Shown: positions 34,307 through 45,400 of the stretch, one piece after another | Numbering within the stretch: position 1 is the first letter of the stretch | How the letters are laid out: each line of letters starts with the position of its first letter | Assembly: GCF_900141855.1 (NCBI RefSeq) | Contig: NZ_FQYU01000001.1 | Coordinates: 345,402-409,401 of the forward strand | Direction of reading: 5' to 3' | DNA: 64,000 bases | Origin: Pseudozobellia thermophila | GTDB lineage: Bacteria; Bacteroidota; Bacteroidia; Flavobacteriales; Flavobacteriaceae | Program-made: the position numbers and the translations under genes | Notes under the pieces: generated by a model | Told to the model about the DNA's origin: nothing | Databases searched by the model: none | What the model saw: the letters and a program-made list of their open reading frames with translations, nothing else

Positions 34307-35428
34307 CTAAATAAGATCGGCCGTTTCCTTGCCCACCTGGCTTCCGATGGCTATGCCCATACCGCCCAACCTAACCCCGCAAAACACCCCATCGGAAAGT
34401 TGTTTGACAAGGGGGCGCTTCTGATCGCCCATGCCCATGATGCCGCTCCACCTCCGTTCGATCTCGAAAGGCAGCCCGGGCAAGATCATTTCCTTGAGCA
34501 GTTGTTCGAGCCGCGCTTGAACCCTCTCGGTTTGGCCGAACGCCGTAGTTTCCTCGGCCTTGAAATCAAGGTTTCTGCCCCCGCCGAAGAGCAGGCGGTC
34601 GTGTACGTTCCTAAAATAGTAAAAGCCCTTGTCGAAATGGAAGGTACCCTTAACATGGAGGCCCTTAATGGGTTTTGTCAACAACACCTGGGCCCTTGCC
34701 GGCCTAACCTCTTCGTTCAGAAGACGCCCGGCAAAGCCGTTCGTGGCCAAGATGAGTTTTTTGGTCTTGAATTCGAATCGATCGGTCTTTACCGCAACAA
34801 AATGCACATGGTCGTCGAAGGCCTCGACATCGACGGAATTCAAGATGGTCACCCCTGCCTTTTGTACCCGGCCCAGAAGGGCCATCATCATCTTGCCCGT
34901 ATCGATCTGGCCTTCGTAGGCGTGGCTGATATAGTTTTCCCCAACTTGTTTGAAACGGTAGCTATTGGGGCGTACACTAAAGGCATTCGCCTTAAAGACG
35001 GGGTGCAAAAGCCCGTTGACATAGTCCAATTTATTCAGGCAAAGTTCATAGGTCACGGAATTCCCACGGGGAAACAGCTCATGGCCGCCGTGCCGTTGAT
35101 AGTCTATGGATGCATCGCCCAGGCTTCGACGGAGCAGTCGGATGCCCTCCCAGCGCTTTTTGACCAGTTCGCGCACTTCTTCCTCGGTGTGATGGCGCAA
35201 GTCGTCAAGAATCTCCGAAATGCTTCCAAAACAGGCAAAACCCGCATTCTTGGTGCTGGCCCCTTGCGGGAAGGTCCCTTTTTCGAGCACTATGATTTTG
35301 GCCTTTGGAAAGCGTTTCTTTAAATGCAAGGCGCAACTCAGACCGGTAATGCCACTGCCGACAATGGTAAAGTCGACGTTGGAGAGCCAGGTGTTGTATT
35401 CCCAATAACTTAAGTTCATGCTTCGCAT
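34307..35428 (-). CDS. FAD-dependent oxidoreductase, DAO/glycine-oxidase family
   Basis: The N-terminal dinucleotide-binding motif VGSGITGLSCALHLKKRFP is followed by LEKGTFPQGASTKNAGF, the usual FAD-contact block of the DAO superfamily. The C-terminal RRWSGIMGMGDQKRP and VRLGGMGIAIGSQVGKETA complete the fold. The 373 residues have no signal peptide, so it is cytoplasmic and probably oxidises an amino acid or amine. The substrate is not readable. ATG at 35419 is an alternative start. Confidence 0.85.
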   Translation of the reverse strand: MRSMNLSYWEYNTWLSNVDFTIVGSGITGLSCALHLKKRFPKAKIIVLEKGTFPQGASTKNAGFACFGSISEILDDLRHHTEEEVRELVKKRWEGIRLLRRSLGDASIDYQRHGGHELFPRGNSVTYELCLNKLDYVNGLLHPVFKANAFSVRPNSYRFKQVGENYISHAYEGQIDTGKMMMALLGRVQKAGVTILNSVDVEAFDDHVHFVAVKTDRFEFKTKKLILATNGFAGRLLNEEVRPARAQVLLTKPIKGLHVKGTFHFDKGFYYFRNVHDRLLFGGGRNLDFKAEETTAFGQTERVQARLEQLLKEMILPGLPFEIERRWSGIMGMGDQKRPLVKQLSDGVFCGVRLGGMGIAIGSQVGKETADLI

Positions 35429-35472
35429 CGCCTTGCATCAAAAATACCGTGATCAAAGGTAAGCACCTTGTA

Positions 35473-35499
35473 CAAAAAACCCCGAACAATATCGGGGCT
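35473..35499 (-). terminator. Intrinsic terminator after accC
   Basis: On the minus strand CCCCGA, 6-nt loop, TCGGGG is followed by T7, just after the accC stop. Confidence 0.85.
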
Positions 35500-35504
35500 T
35501 TCCT

Positions 35505-36857
35505 TTAATCTTCCTTTTCGGGCTTCATTTCAAAATCTTCCATAAACTTGGTGGTGTAGTTACCGGCCAAGTAATCGGGATGATCCATTAACTGCCTGTG
35601 AAAGGGGATGGTCGTTTTTACCCCTTCGATAACGAACTCGTCGAGGGCTCGCTTCATCTTATTGATGGCCTCTTCCCTGGTCTGGGCGGTAGTGATCAAT
35701 TTGGCGATCATCGAATCGTAGTTCGGCGGGATGTTGTACCCGCTATAGACGTGGGTGTCCATTCGCACCCCGTGTCCGCCCGGAATGTGCAAGGTAGTTA
35801 TTCTACCGGGTGAGGGCCTAAAGTTGTTGTAGGGATCCTCGGCGTTGATCCGGCACTCTATGGAATGAAGTTTGGGCAAATAGTTCTTGCCCGAAATCGG
35901 AACCCCACCGGCCACCAAGATCTGCTCCCGGATCAAATCATAGTCGATTACCTGTTCGGTGATAGGGTGCTCTACCTGAATTCGGGTATTCATCTCCATA
36001 AAGTAGAAGTTGCGGTGCTTGTCGACCAAAAACTCGATGGTTCCGGCTCCTTCGTACTTGATATATTCGGCGGCCTTTACGGCGGCCTTGCCCATTTCGT
36101 CGCGAAGCTTGTCGGTCATAAACGGAGAAGGTGTTTCTTCGGTCAGCTTTTGATGCCTGCGCTGAATGGAACAATCCCTTTCCGACAAGTGACAGGCCTT
36201 TCCGTACTGGTCGCCCACAATCTGTATCTCGATGTGCCTGGGCTCCTCGATCAACTTTTCCATGTACATACCGCCATTGCCGAAGGCGGCAGTCGCCTCT
36301 TGTACGGCACTTTCAAAATTACTTTCCATTTGGTCTTCCGACCAAATCGCGCGCATTCCCTTGCCCCCGCCACCTGCGGTGGCCTTTATCATAACCGGAT
36401 AGCCCATTTTCTTGGCCTCCTTCTTGGCGTGCTCCACATCTTTCAGCAAGCCCTCCGAACCCGGTACGGTAGGTACTCCCGCCTTTCTCATGGTTTCCTT
36501 GGCCGTGGCCTTGTCGCCCATGCGGTCTATCTGCTCGCCCGAGGCGCCGATAAACTTAATATCGTGCTCCGCACAGATTTTGGAAAACTTTGAATTTTCA
36601 GAGAGAAAACCATACCCGGGGTGTATGGCGTCTGCATTGGTAATTTCAGCAGCGGCAATGATATTGGGTATCTTGAGGTACGATTCGCTACTGGGCGCCG
36701 GACCGATACATACCGCTTCGTCGGCAAACCGCACGTGTAGACTTTCTTCATCTGCCTTGGAGTATACTGCAACGGTCTTAATACCCATTTCCTTACAGGT
36801 CCTAATTACCCGTAATGCTATCTCTCCCCTGTTGGCAATCAGTATTTTTTTGAACAT
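35505..36857 (-). CDS. accC: Acetyl-CoA carboxylase, biotin carboxylase subunit
   Basis: AccC carboxylates the biotin of AccB using ATP and bicarbonate, the first half of malonyl-CoA synthesis. Motifs are [17 protein letters not shown] at the N-terminus, the glycine-rich ATP loop [12 protein letters not shown], and [15 protein letters not shown] with metal and catalytic residues. The 450 residues match the family. It follows accB by 86 bp on the same strand, and fabH precedes both, so the order fabH-accB-accC is a fatty-acid-synthesis unit. Confidence 0.98.
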   Translation of the reverse strand: MFKKILIANRGEIALRVIRTCKEMGIKTVAVYSKADEESLHVRFADEAVCIGPAPSSESYLKIPNIIAAAEITNADAIHPGYGFLSENSKFSKICAEHDIKFIGASGEQIDRMGDKATAKETMRKAGVPTVPGSEGLLKDVEHAKKEAKKMGYPVMIKATAGGGGKGMRAIWSEDQMESNFESAVQEATAAFGNGGMYMEKLIEEPRHIEIQIVGDQYGKACHLSERDCSIQRRHQKLTEETPSPFMTDKLRDEMGKAAVKAAEYIKYEGAGTIEFLVDKHRNFYFMEMNTRIQVEHPITEQVIDYDLIREQILVAGGVPISGKNYLPKLHSIECRINAEDPYNNFRPSPGRITTLHIPGGHGVRMDTHVYSGYNIPPNYDSMIAKLITTAQTREEAINKMKRALDEFVIEGVKTTIPFHRQLMDHPDYLAGNYTTKFMEDFEMKPEKED

Positions 36858-36943
36858 AACTTTTAAAATTAAAAGCCAAATTGCAAGTACCGAACCCCAA
36901 GGATAAAACCAGGGTTCAGGATTTGTTATTTGGGGTTAGTAAA

Positions 36944-37438
36944 CTAGGAAGGGTCTACCAAGAACAATGGCTGGTCAAATTCTACCGGGGAGGAATCCTC
37001 CACCAAAATCTTCACGATCTTACCCGAAACTTCCGATTCGATATCATTGAAAAGCTTCATTGCCTCTATCACACAGAGCACATCGCCTTGCGAAATCGTA
37101 CTTCCCACTTCGACAAACGGATCTTTGTCGGGTGCGGGTTTGCGGTAAAAGGTACCGATAATGGGCGATTTGATGGTAATGTACTTCGAATCGTCGTCTT
37201 TCTTTTCCTCGGAACCCGAAGACGCCGCCTCTTGGGCCGGGGCCGAGGCTTGGACAGGTGCCGCATGCGCCAAGGGCGCCTGGGCCACAGGTATCTGTTG
37301 AACATAAGTAGTTTCCGAACTTGAATCGGAAGAACCGGTTTTGATGGTAATCTTAATATCTTCCATCTCCAACTTCACCTCACTGGCACCAGATTTCGCT
37401 ACAAATCTAATAAGGCTTTGAATCTCTTTTATATCCAT
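36944..37438 (-). CDS. accB: Acetyl-CoA carboxylase, biotin carboxyl carrier protein
   Basis: AccB carries the biotin arm. The biotinylated lysine is in the invariant [12 protein letters not shown] block of the C-terminal domain (about 85-164). An Ala/Pro-rich linker (about 48-70) separates this from the N-terminal region. The 164 residues are normal. fabH ends 29 bp upstream. Confidence 0.98.
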   Translation of the reverse strand: MDIKEIQSLIRFVAKSGASEVKLEMEDIKITIKTGSSDSSSETTYVQQIPVAQAPLAHAAPVQASAPAQEAASSGSEEKKDDDSKYITIKSPIIGTFYRKPAPDKDPFVEVGSTISQGDVLCVIEAMKLFNDIESEVSGKIVKILVEDSSPVEFDQPLFLVDPS

Positions 37439-37467
37439 GAATTTGAGTTTGTTTAGTGATCTGAAAA

Positions 37468-38463
37468 TTAATTATAGGCCCACTTAAGATAAATGGAGCC
37501 CCATGTAAAGCCTCCGCCGAACGCAGCGAAAACCAAGTTATCCCCTTTTTTCAACCGGTCTTCGAAATCGGCCAGTAATAGGGGCAGTGTTGCAGAAGTG
37601 GTATTTCCGTAACGGTGTATGTTCATTAAGACCTTTGAATTATCGAGTCCCATTCTATTGGCGGTCGCATCTATAATCCGCTTGTTTGCCTGATGGGGCA
37701 CAAGCCAAGAAACGTCGGTATGTTCCAAATTGTTGCGTTTCATGATTTTTTCGGCGACATCGGCCATGTTCGACACGGCAAATTTAAAAACGGTTCTCCC
37801 GTCTTGATAAATATAGTGTTTGCCGTTTCTTACCGTTTCCTCGGTCGCCGGCATCAAGGATCCCCCGGCATCCATGCCCAGGTATTGTCTTCCGTTTCCG
37901 TCGGCCCTTAGGTATTCATCCTGCAACCCGAGTCCTTCTTCATTGGGCTCGAAGAGCACCGCTCCAGCCCCATCGCCGAATATGATACAGGTGGTTCGGT
38001 CGGTATAGTCTATGATCGACGACATTTTATCGGCCCCGATCAGCAATATTTTTTTATACCTGCCCGATTCTATGTAACCGGCTGCCGTAGACATCCCGAA
38101 AAGAAAACTGGAGCATGCGGCCAGAAGGTCGTAGGCAAAGGCGTTTGTAGCTCCGATCCGGGCCGCTACAAAGGCCGCCGTCGAGGCCACCATACTATCC
38201 GGTGTGGCCGTGGCCACAATAACCAAATCGATATCCTTTGGGTCTAAATTTCTCTTTTGAATAAGGTCGTTGGCCGCCTTGATCGCCAGGTAAGAACTTC
38301 CTTCCCCTTCCTCGGGTTTTAAAATCCGCCTTTCCTTGATACCTGTCCTGGAAACGATCCATTCGTCATTGGTCTCGACCATACCTTCCAGCATTTTGTT
38401 GGTCAGTACAAAATTGGGAACGTAAGCCCCTACAGCTGTAATTGCTGCTGTTGTTTTACTCAT
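37468..38463 (-). CDS. fabH: Beta-ketoacyl-ACP synthase III
   Basis: FabH starts fatty acid synthesis by joining an acyl-CoA primer to malonyl-ACP. The catalytic triad is seen in [11 protein letters not shown] (Cys), [11 protein letters not shown] (His) and [12 protein letters not shown] (Asn). The 331 residues match the family. It lies after rpmF on the same strand but behind a terminator, and a full TACTTTTG box at 38634-38641 offers it its own promoter. Confidence 0.98.
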   Translation of the reverse strand: MSKTTAAITAVGAYVPNFVLTNKMLEGMVETNDEWIVSRTGIKERRILKPEEGEGSSYLAIKAANDLIQKRNLDPKDIDLVIVATATPDSMVASTAAFVAARIGATNAFAYDLLAACSSFLFGMSTAAGYIESGRYKKILLIGADKMSSIIDYTDRTTCIIFGDGAGAVLFEPNEEGLGLQDEYLRADGNGRQYLGMDAGGSLMPATEETVRNGKHYIYQDGRTVFKFAVSNMADVAEKIMKRNNLEHTDVSWLVPHQANKRIIDATANRMGLDNSKVLMNIHRYGNTTSATLPLLLADFEDRLKKGDNLVFAAFGGGFTWGSIYLKWAYN

Positions 38464-38633
38464 TCTAAAGTTGATTTGATATCAAAAACCTTCAAAAATG
38501 CCTGAAAATTGGTGAAAATTAATCATTTTCCAGCAATTTTTGCCCGAAATTCGGCCGTTTTTGAAATTATAGTTCCACATCGAATTTGCCGTACCTGGTC
38601 TCAATTGCCTTATAGCAACCTGTTTAGCCCGAA

Positions 38634-38641
38634 CAAAAGTA
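38634..38641 (-). promoter_or_regulatory. Possible fabH -7 box
   Basis: TACTTTTG on the minus strand is a full consensus and lies between the rpmF terminator and fabH. It would give a leader of about 165 nt, and no TTG is found at the expected spacing, so the call is tentative. Confidence 0.4.
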
Positions 38642-38647
38642 AACCAC

Positions 38648-38681
38648 ATAAAAAAACTCCCGCTGGTATACATACGGGAGT
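38648..38681 (-). terminator. Intrinsic terminator after rpmF
   Basis: AACTCCCG, 12-nt loop, CGGGAGTT is followed by T-rich sequence on the minus strand, about 28 bp past the rpmF stop. Confidence 0.85.
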
Positions 38682-38708
38682 TGGGTATTTTTTAACAGAA
38701 AGGCACGA

Positions 38709-38906
38709 TTAAGCTTCTACTTCTTCGGTTTTATCGATCAATACTTGGCCTTTGTAATATAATTTTCCTTCGTGCCAGTGCGCCCTGTGGAACAAGTGCA
38801 TCTCACCGGTAGTAGGATCGGTGGCCAAGGTAGGGGCGACCGCTTTATAATGGGTTCTTCTCTTGTCCCTTCTGGTTTTCGAAATTTTTCTCTTAGGATG
38901 TGCCAT
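38709..38906 (-). CDS. rpmF: 50S ribosomal protein L32
   Basis: The 65-residue, strongly basic N-terminus [20 protein letters not shown] is typical of bacterial L32. It lacks the zinc-binding cysteines found in some L32 proteins, as is common in Bacteroidota. It is co-transcribed with the upstream DUF177/YceD gene, 6 bp away, an arrangement conserved across bacteria. Confidence 0.98.
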   Translation of the reverse strand: MAHPKRKISKTRRDKRRTHYKAVAPTLATDPTTGEMHLFHRAHWHEGKLYYKGQVLIDKTEEVEA

Positions 38907-38912
38907 TTCTAC

Positions 38913-39446
38913 TTATTTATCCGTTAACAGTTTCTTTAGTTCGTCCCAACGGGGATCGTTTTCTTTTATCGTTTCCTTGTCTTCCTTAGGTTGCAACTCT
39001 TCCAATCTTTTCAGCGCCTCTGATTGCAAAGAACCATCGACCACACCGGGATGTATACGTTTCTGCGGTACCGCGAGTACCAACATCTCATAAACATATT
39101 GGGCGATGTTGACCTGATGCTCTCCGTGGGGAATGACCAAGATTTCGTCATCCTCGTCGTTGAACTCTTCCCCGAACTTGACCACCAACTTCAATTCGGC
39201 GGCAATCGGTTGTTCATAAGGTTCCGCGGTCAGGTCGCAATTGATATTGACCGTGCCCTCGGCGTCCATCTCAAATTCGAGCATCGTGCCCATTTTGTTC
39301 AAGACGACATTTAAGGCAATGCCCGCACCATTGAACTCATCGTACCCAAAAGATTCAAAGAACTGGTTGTTAACCGTATAATCAAAATTGTGTTTTCCCT
39401 GCTTTAACCCCGAGAAAGGAATGCTAAACTCCTTTTGCTTCATCAT
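38913..39446 (-). CDS. YceD/DUF177-family protein
   Basis: YceD-family proteins are linked to rpmF in most bacteria and have been tied to 23S rRNA or ribosome processing in some organisms. The 177 residues contain the family block DLTAEPYEQPIAAELKLVVKFGEE; the usual CxRCL cysteines are reduced here to a single Cys in NINCDL. There is no signal peptide. It is the first gene of the unit, and a near-perfect promoter precedes it. Confidence 0.88.
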   Translation of the reverse strand: MMKQKEFSIPFSGLKQGKHNFDYTVNNQFFESFGYDEFNGAGIALNVVLNKMGTMLEFEMDAEGTVNINCDLTAEPYEQPIAAELKLVVKFGEEFNDEDDEILVIPHGEHQVNIAQYVYEMLVLAVPQKRIHPGVVDGSLQSEALKRLEELQPKEDKETIKENDPRWDELKKLLTDK

Positions 39447-39489
39447 CTCAACACGATTTTAAATATACAGGCCTAGTCAAAGGCGGGTG

Positions 39490-39519
39490 CAAAGATACTA
39501 TTATTTAATAATATTGCAA
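39490..39519 (-). promoter_or_regulatory. Promoter of the yceD-rpmF unit
   Basis: TTG, 19 nt, TATCTTTG on the minus strand fully matches the Bacteroidota consensus. The predicted leader is about 35-40 nt. Confidence 0.85.
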
Positions 39520-39575
39520 CCCTTTTTTATATGAAATCACCAGACTGTTAAAGTTTTAGGGGGCTTGATGCCAAG

Positions 39576-40622
39576 CTAACGTCTAACGCGTTGTTTTTGC
39601 AAGGGATTTTCGGTCAATTCTTGATACTCTTGACGGTTTTTGAAAATTTGCAGGGCCATAAAAACCGCTTCCTTAAAGGAGCTGTGGTCTGCCACGCCCT
39701 TTCCGGCTATTTCATAGGCCGTACCGTGGTCGGGAGAGGTGCGCACCTTGGATAGTCCCGCTGTAAAATTTACCCCTTTTCCAAAGGACAGGGTCTTAAA
39801 GGGAATCAGGCCTTGGTCGTGGTAAGCGGCCAACACCGCATCAAATTTCTTATAGGCATCGGAACCAAAAAAACTATCGGCCGAATAGGGGCCGAAAACC
39901 AGATGTCCGGCATCGGACATTTCCCTAATGACAGGTTTTAGCACTTCGTCGTCCTCCTTGCCGATAACCCCGTTGTCGCCGCTATGGGGGTTGATGCCCA
40001 ACAAGGCGATTTTCGGGGCGCGGATGCGGAAATCCATCCGCAACGACTTTTCAATGGTTCTGACCTTGTTTCTGATCAGAATAGGGTTGATGGCCGAAGG
40101 GGCGTCCTTTACGGCAACGTGATCGGTAAGCAGGCCAACTTTGAGGCCTTCGGTTACCATAAACATCAGACTTTCGCCTTCGAGCTCTTGGGCCAAAAAG
40201 TCGGTATGGCCCGGAAACTTGAAATCATCGGCCTGAATGTTGTTCTTGTTAATCGGGGCCGTTACCAGCACGTCTATCTCATCGTTCTTAAGGGCCTCGA
40301 CGGCCGCCCGTAGCGATTTGATTGCGTATTTGCCCACTTCCTGGCTGTCTTCGCCAAAATTGATGACCGGCACTTCCTTCCAAATATTGACCACGTTGAT
40401 CTTTCCGTCCAAGGCCTTGGAGGCCTCCTGTATGCCGTGATAGTTGACATCTATGCCCAACTCCTTCTTTTGAAAGGCGATCGTTTTGTTCGAAGCGAAG
40501 AATACGGGCGTACAGAAATCGAGCATGCGGGCATCCTCAAAGGTCTTAAGCGCCACTTCGCACCCTATGCCGTTCAAGTCACCAATAGAAATACCCAGTT
40601 TTATTTTAGCCGTTTCCTGCAT
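39576..40622 (-). CDS. pdxA: 4-hydroxythreonine-4-phosphate dehydrogenase
   Basis: PdxA oxidises 4-phosphohydroxy-L-threonine in the DXP-dependent pyridoxal phosphate pathway. The start at 40622 (MQETAKIKLGISIGD) matches the family; a longer frame from 40724 would overlap the divergent ribE gene and has no homologous look. Metal-binding histidines are in KFPGHTDFLAQ and VLAAYHDQGLIPFK. The resulting 348 residues are normal. It diverges from ribE with a 60-bp gap. Confidence 0.95.
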   Translation of the reverse strand: MQETAKIKLGISIGDLNGIGCEVALKTFEDARMLDFCTPVFFASNKTIAFQKKELGIDVNYHGIQEASKALDGKINVVNIWKEVPVINFGEDSQEVGKYAIKSLRAAVEALKNDEIDVLVTAPINKNNIQADDFKFPGHTDFLAQELEGESLMFMVTEGLKVGLLTDHVAVKDAPSAINPILIRNKVRTIEKSLRMDFRIRAPKIALLGINPHSGDNGVIGKEDDEVLKPVIREMSDAGHLVFGPYSADSFFGSDAYKKFDAVLAAYHDQGLIPFKTLSFGKGVNFTAGLSKVRTSPDHGTAYEIAGKGVADHSSFKEAVFMALQIFKNRQEYQELTENPLQKQRVRR

Positions 40623-40631
40623 GTTATTCTT

Positions 40632-40639
40632 TACCTTTG
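40632..40639 (+). promoter_or_regulatory. -7 box of ribE
   Basis: TACCTTTG, a full consensus match, lies in the pdxA-ribE divergent gap, 44 nt before the ribE ATG. No TTG is found at 17-23 nt upstream. Confidence 0.5.
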
Positions 40640-40682
40640 CTTCAAATTTGTAATCTACAAAACTACTTAATTTCCACGGAAC

Positions 40683-41276
40683 ATGTTCACGGGCATTATC
40701 GAAACTTTGGGTACGGTGAAACAACTACGAAAAGAGGGCGAAAATTTGCACCTGACGGTGGCCTCCCCCCTTTCCTCCGAATTGAAGGTCGACCAAAGTG
40801 TGGCCCATAACGGGGTGTGCCTGACCGTTGTCGCGATCGAAGAGGACGCCTATACCGTTACCGCCATAGCCGAAACCCTTGAAAAAACGAACTTGGGGCA
40901 ACTTCGCGTTGGCGACCGGATCAACCTCGAACGTGCCATGGTCATGGGTTCGCGCTTGGACGGCCATATCGTACAGGGCCATGTGGACCAGGTCGGTAGC
41001 TGTACCGCAGTCGAAGAAAAGGACGGCAGTTGGATTTTTTCCTTCGCCTACGATGCCTCAAAAGGAAACACCACCATCGAAAAAGGTTCCATAACCATAG
41101 ACGGCACCAGTCTTACGGTGGTCGGTTCGGGCGCCGATTCGTTCAGCGTGGCCATTATACCCTACACTTACGAACACACCATTTTCAACACCTACAAGGT
41201 GGGCTCCCTGGTCAACCTCGAATTCGATGTTATCGGTAAATACGTGGCCAAACTACTTTCGCTGAAAAACACCTGA
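40683..41276 (+). CDS. ribE: Riboflavin synthase alpha chain
   Basis: It joins two molecules of 6,7-dimethyl-8-ribityllumazine to make riboflavin. The N-terminal signature MFTGIIETLGTV and the duplicated lumazine-binding fold (about 1-95 and 96-190, with DGHIVQGHVDQVG between them) are clear. The 197 residues match the family. Riboflavin is the precursor of FAD, which the BLUF sensor at 60.3 kb uses, though the genes are 20 kb apart. Confidence 0.96.
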   Translation: MFTGIIETLGTVKQLRKEGENLHLTVASPLSSELKVDQSVAHNGVCLTVVAIEEDAYTVTAIAETLEKTNLGQLRVGDRINLERAMVMGSRLDGHIVQGHVDQVGSCTAVEEKDGSWIFSFAYDASKGNTTIEKGSITIDGTSLTVVGSGADSFSVAIIPYTYEHTIFNTYKVGSLVNLEFDVIGKYVAKLLSLKNT

Positions 41277-41294
41277 GCGGCAAACAAGGGACCG

Positions 41295-42380
41295 TTATAC
41301 CTTAATAAAGATCTTTCGCTGGTACAGCACATAGGCCAGGCCACAGTAAAAGGCCACGACCGTTAGGCCGTAGAGCAATGAAGACATTTGCAGCGACATA
41401 AAATCATGTACATAGATGGTGTCGAACAACCAGCCGTGCAATGAGGTATCGCCTACCTTGATCATGCCGAGTACCTTGCTGATAAAACTCGACATAAAGT
41501 AAAGCACAATGGCATTGGCCCCCGCATACCTGAAAATGGTACCGAAACTTATTTTCCTGACATCGGTCAAATAGTAGATCAGGGCCAGAATAAGGTTTGC
41601 CCATCCTGCTGTTACCAATACAAAGCTACTGGACCATAAGGCTTTGTTAATGGGAAAGACCAAGTCCCAGAGATACCCGAGAATCAAGAAAGAGCCTCCT
41701 ATGCCCATCAGCAGGGTAGCTTTTTTGGCCTGTTTCGAGACCAAAATGAGTCCCGTAAAAATGCCCAACAAGGCGCTTACGATCGAGGGAAGGGTGCTTA
41801 AAAGTCCTTCGGGATCATAGTCTTCCTTGTAACTGTGGCTTCCGAAAACCTGGACATCTATATAATTGGCCAGATTGTTCGGGGCCCTTTCAAAGGTAGG
41901 TTCCATCCCGTTTACGGGCACAAGGCCCATGATCAACCAATATCCGACCAGCAAAGCGATGGCAATACCGATCAAGGTCTTATAGTTAAAATTGAGAAAG
42001 AGCAGGGATGCAAAGAAAAAAACCACCCCTATGCGTTGCAAGACCCCGGGAAACCTGATGTCGGCAAAGTCCTTTACAAACGGAAAACTAAGGGTAAAGG
42101 CCCCCAAAAAGAGGCCCAGGCCGATCAGTTTAAGGGTTCTTACCACAATTTTCTTATACGTGCCCGCATTTACCGGCTTGTTTCTATAGGCAAAGACAAT
42201 GGAGGTTCCTACGATGAACAAAAAAAACGGAAAAACAAGGTCGGTCGGGGTATAACCATGCCATTGGGCATGTCTTAGGGGGGCATAAACGGCTTTCCAT
42301 GTTCCGGGGGTGTTGACCAGTATCATCAAAACAATGGTCATTCCCCGAAAGATGTCTACGGAGAGAATTCGATCCTTCAT
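41295..42380 (-). CDS. Membrane acyltransferase of the HGSNAT/DUF5009 type
   Basis: This polytopic protein of about 10 membrane segments starts RILSVDIFRGMTIVLMILVN, the signature of the heparan-α-glucosaminide N-acetyltransferase-like family (DUF1624/DUF5009). The HAQWHGYTPTDLVFPFFLFIVG block with its conserved histidine follows. The family is thought to move acetyl groups from cytoplasmic acetyl-CoA onto amino sugars across the inner membrane. At 361 residues it matches bacterial NagX-like members. It is convergent with ribE, 18 bp away; an amino-sugar role here is inference. Confidence 0.87.
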   Translation of the reverse strand: MKDRILSVDIFRGMTIVLMILVNTPGTWKAVYAPLRHAQWHGYTPTDLVFPFFLFIVGTSIVFAYRNKPVNAGTYKKIVVRTLKLIGLGLFLGAFTLSFPFVKDFADIRFPGVLQRIGVVFFFASLLFLNFNYKTLIGIAIALLVGYWLIMGLVPVNGMEPTFERAPNNLANYIDVQVFGSHSYKEDYDPEGLLSTLPSIVSALLGIFTGLILVSKQAKKATLLMGIGGSFLILGYLWDLVFPINKALWSSSFVLVTAGWANLILALIYYLTDVRKISFGTIFRYAGANAIVLYFMSSFISKVLGMIKVGDTSLHGWLFDTIYVHDFMSLQMSSLLYGLTVVAFYCGLAYVLYQRKIFIKV

Positions 42381-42451
42381 ACTTAAACTTATCGGTGGTT
42401 TGGTTGAAATTTGAACTAAAGATAAGTTATTAAGTTCTTATAGAACAGCGT

Positions 42452-45400
42452 TTATCCTTTTCCTGAGGCGACAACCTTGCCCTTCTTAAAACCGATCAAT
42501 TGTTTTTTGGCGTCGAGAACCGACTTTACATAGGTTTTGAAGGCCTTGTAGTCGGAAGGGGCAATACGCTCCTTTGACGTTTTGGCCACTATTTTAACAT
42601 GAAGTTCGTTTTGTGCGACCTGGTCGAAATTCATTTCAAACCGGTGTTTTTTAAAGCTATACGATGCATCTTTGGGCACTTCGGCAAAGGTATCGCCCTC
42701 TTCGAGTTTGATAACATAGCTCGAACGGTATTCGTCGGCGTTTTCATAGAACAGATAGTCTATGGGGTATTCCCGCTTGTCGCCCTCTATGATCGCCGTA
42801 TTGTAGGCATTGTTCACTGCAGGAAGGCTAAATACCTTTAGGCTTCCTATTTCGTTGAACTTTTCATTGACAGTCATCTCGGAAACGTAGCTCAAGACCG
42901 GGGAGCGAAGGTCGTAGGCAATGCTATGGAGGCTGTCGAGGGCAAAATCTTCGATAATCCTTCCTTGAAAATCCTCGTAAATGCTCTTTTTGACCACTTC
43001 GTAGTTTTTTTCCTTAAAAATGCCGGCATAATGCGAGTTGATGCTTCCCCTTAAAACCGACTCGATCTGCAGTTTATGTTGCTCCCTGCCGATTTCAAAA
43101 ACCATATGGCTCTCCAAGACGGTAGGGGTGTGGTCAAAATTCTCGAGCCTGTAGATGCCCGAAGCCACTTCCTTAACCGAATTATTAGGTATATCCAATG
43201 CCGTAGCGTTCTCCAAGCTGGTCGGGGCCGACTTATAGGGCAGGTTATTGTCGGTCAACTCGAGGTACTGGGGCTTGCCGTCGATAAAGACCTTGGCGAT
43301 ACAATGGTTGAAATCCTGACTCGGCAGTAGTATTGATTTTTCGCCGTAATCGGAAGTCAAGACCAGTACCAAATGCGATTTTAGGCCCGCCATTTGGGCC
43401 AAGGTGACATAGAGGGTGGAAAAGTCCTTGCAATCGCCCAGTTTGGATTTGATGGTCTTCGAGGGTTTTTGGGGCACATAGCCGCTCTGCCTAAAGCTTA
43501 CGTGGCTGTAGCTAAAATTCTCCATGATGTAGTAGTAGATACGCGAAGCCTTTTCGTCTTCGGTCAATGAGGCCGTACCCTCGGGAAATATTTTTTTGAA
43601 GGCCGTTTCGACGTCGGAGTTGACAACCATCTGCGGGCGGACCAGGTCGGCGTACCAGTTGGCAATGTCGTCCCAGGAACCAATGGTACTCAAATGCACA
43701 TAACTTACGATGTCGCTGAGGCTGGGCATATAGTTTTCCGGTTGTGGTAGCGGCCCTTGGTTCACCGTCTCCCATTTGTGGTAGACGTAGTTGCCCATGC
43801 TCCTTTTTTCGTAAGGGATGTCGCCGTTGACCACCTTATAATTGAACTCCTTTCCCTTGGGAACCAGTACCTTTAAGCTGTTTTTTACGATGGGATGGTA
43901 CGACCCGAACTGAAAATAGTCGACGTGGTCTTTGTAAAACCTGCCGCTGTTCGCATAGCTGCTTTCGTAATCGACGTACAGGATGTCGCCAATTTCCAGA
44001 TTGTTGAAGACCAGGTTCGAACCACTTTTCGAAGCCGGGACAATCTTGTTGTCGGGCTTGACGATCTCGGATTTGGTAATGCTGTAATTGCCGCTCAGCC
44101 CAAGATTGACCTCCTTGAGCGATTCGATACCGCTATCCGAAGTAATCTCTACCACATACCGTACCTGCGATTTTCCGCCTCCTTCGGGGTAAAGTTGCAA
44201 TAGGGTCTCGTCCAACAGGTAATTGTAACCGTAGTTGTTCGAAATCCCTTGGTTCCGGTTCTCGGCGATAAACTCGTAAATATCGGGGGTGGCCAGCTCC
44301 TCAAAATAATTTTTTGCCTTCGAGAGGTCGTCTATCTTTTTGCGCATGGCCGTATTCGCGCCGTTGTGCTTTAACGACTTGGCGTACCATTCCAGCGCTT
44401 CCTTCTTTTGGCCCATTTGCTCCAAAGCCGTGGCCTTGAGCTCCATGCCTACAAAGGAATAGGGAAAATTGGCCAGCATCTGCTCGATATAGGGAAGCGA
44501 TTCGGCGTACTTGCCGTATTGGTGCAAATAACCGATAAAGTCCGAAAGGAAAATATTATCGGTACGCACCCTATCGTATCTTTCTTCGAACAACTGCAAG
44601 GCCTCGTCCTTTCGGTTCTGCTTGTTGTAGAAGGCCGCGAGCGACTTTAAGGCCGCGTAGTCGAAGTAATTGGCGTTTATCTCCTCCAACAGCTCGATCG
44701 CCCGGTCGTCTTCGTTCAGGTAGTCCGAATACAGATTGAGGTAGATCTTAAGAACGTTCAGTTGGTCTTTGTTCTCTTCCACGATGGTATTTAGCCCTGT
44801 CCTTACCGCAACCTGGTCTTCGTGGCGGAGGGCGAGCATCAGCTCTGCCGAACGTTGCAGTATGGGCATATCGGTCGCTTTTGAGAAATCGGCCATAAAT
44901 TCTTCAAAATCGGCCACCGGAAGTTTGAACAACTCGCCCGCACCCTGAAAACGATAGACGTATGAGAGGTAATAATCCTTATCGTCGTTCTCGATATTCT
45001 CGCTCAACTCGGTGACGGCCGCGTAATCTTTTTCCTTGCTGTAGCACTCGATCAAATACTTTCTCAAAAAGGAGCTCTTCGGATGCTTTTCGAGAAGGGG
45101 CAGCAAGAGGGCCTTGGCCTCGTTGTACTTCGAATTTCTCAAATAGGTATTGGCCAGGCAGAGCACATTAAAAAAATTGCCGGGCTCCTGTTCCCGTTTT
45201 TTTAGGAAAAAGGCCTCGACCGGATGTGTAATTACCTCGGGCAACAGACCTTCGGCCGTACTTTTGACATAGGGCGTATAATCTGCGCTGTATTCCAGGT
45301 CGGAAAGGGCGTGCCCTTCGAGGTCGGTGACCCGGGCAATAAAATAGGCAATGCCGCTTTGGTCGGCACTTTTTATCAATAGGCGGTTCTTCCCCTTTGG

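Noticed and set aside
34400-35323. 307-residue plus-strand open frame.
   Set aside because: It is antisense to the FAD oxidoreductase, which has clear family motifs; no motif is seen in the plus-strand frame.
40623-40724. N-terminal extension of pdxA.
   Set aside because: It overlaps the divergent ribE gene and precedes the family's normal start MQETAKIKLG.
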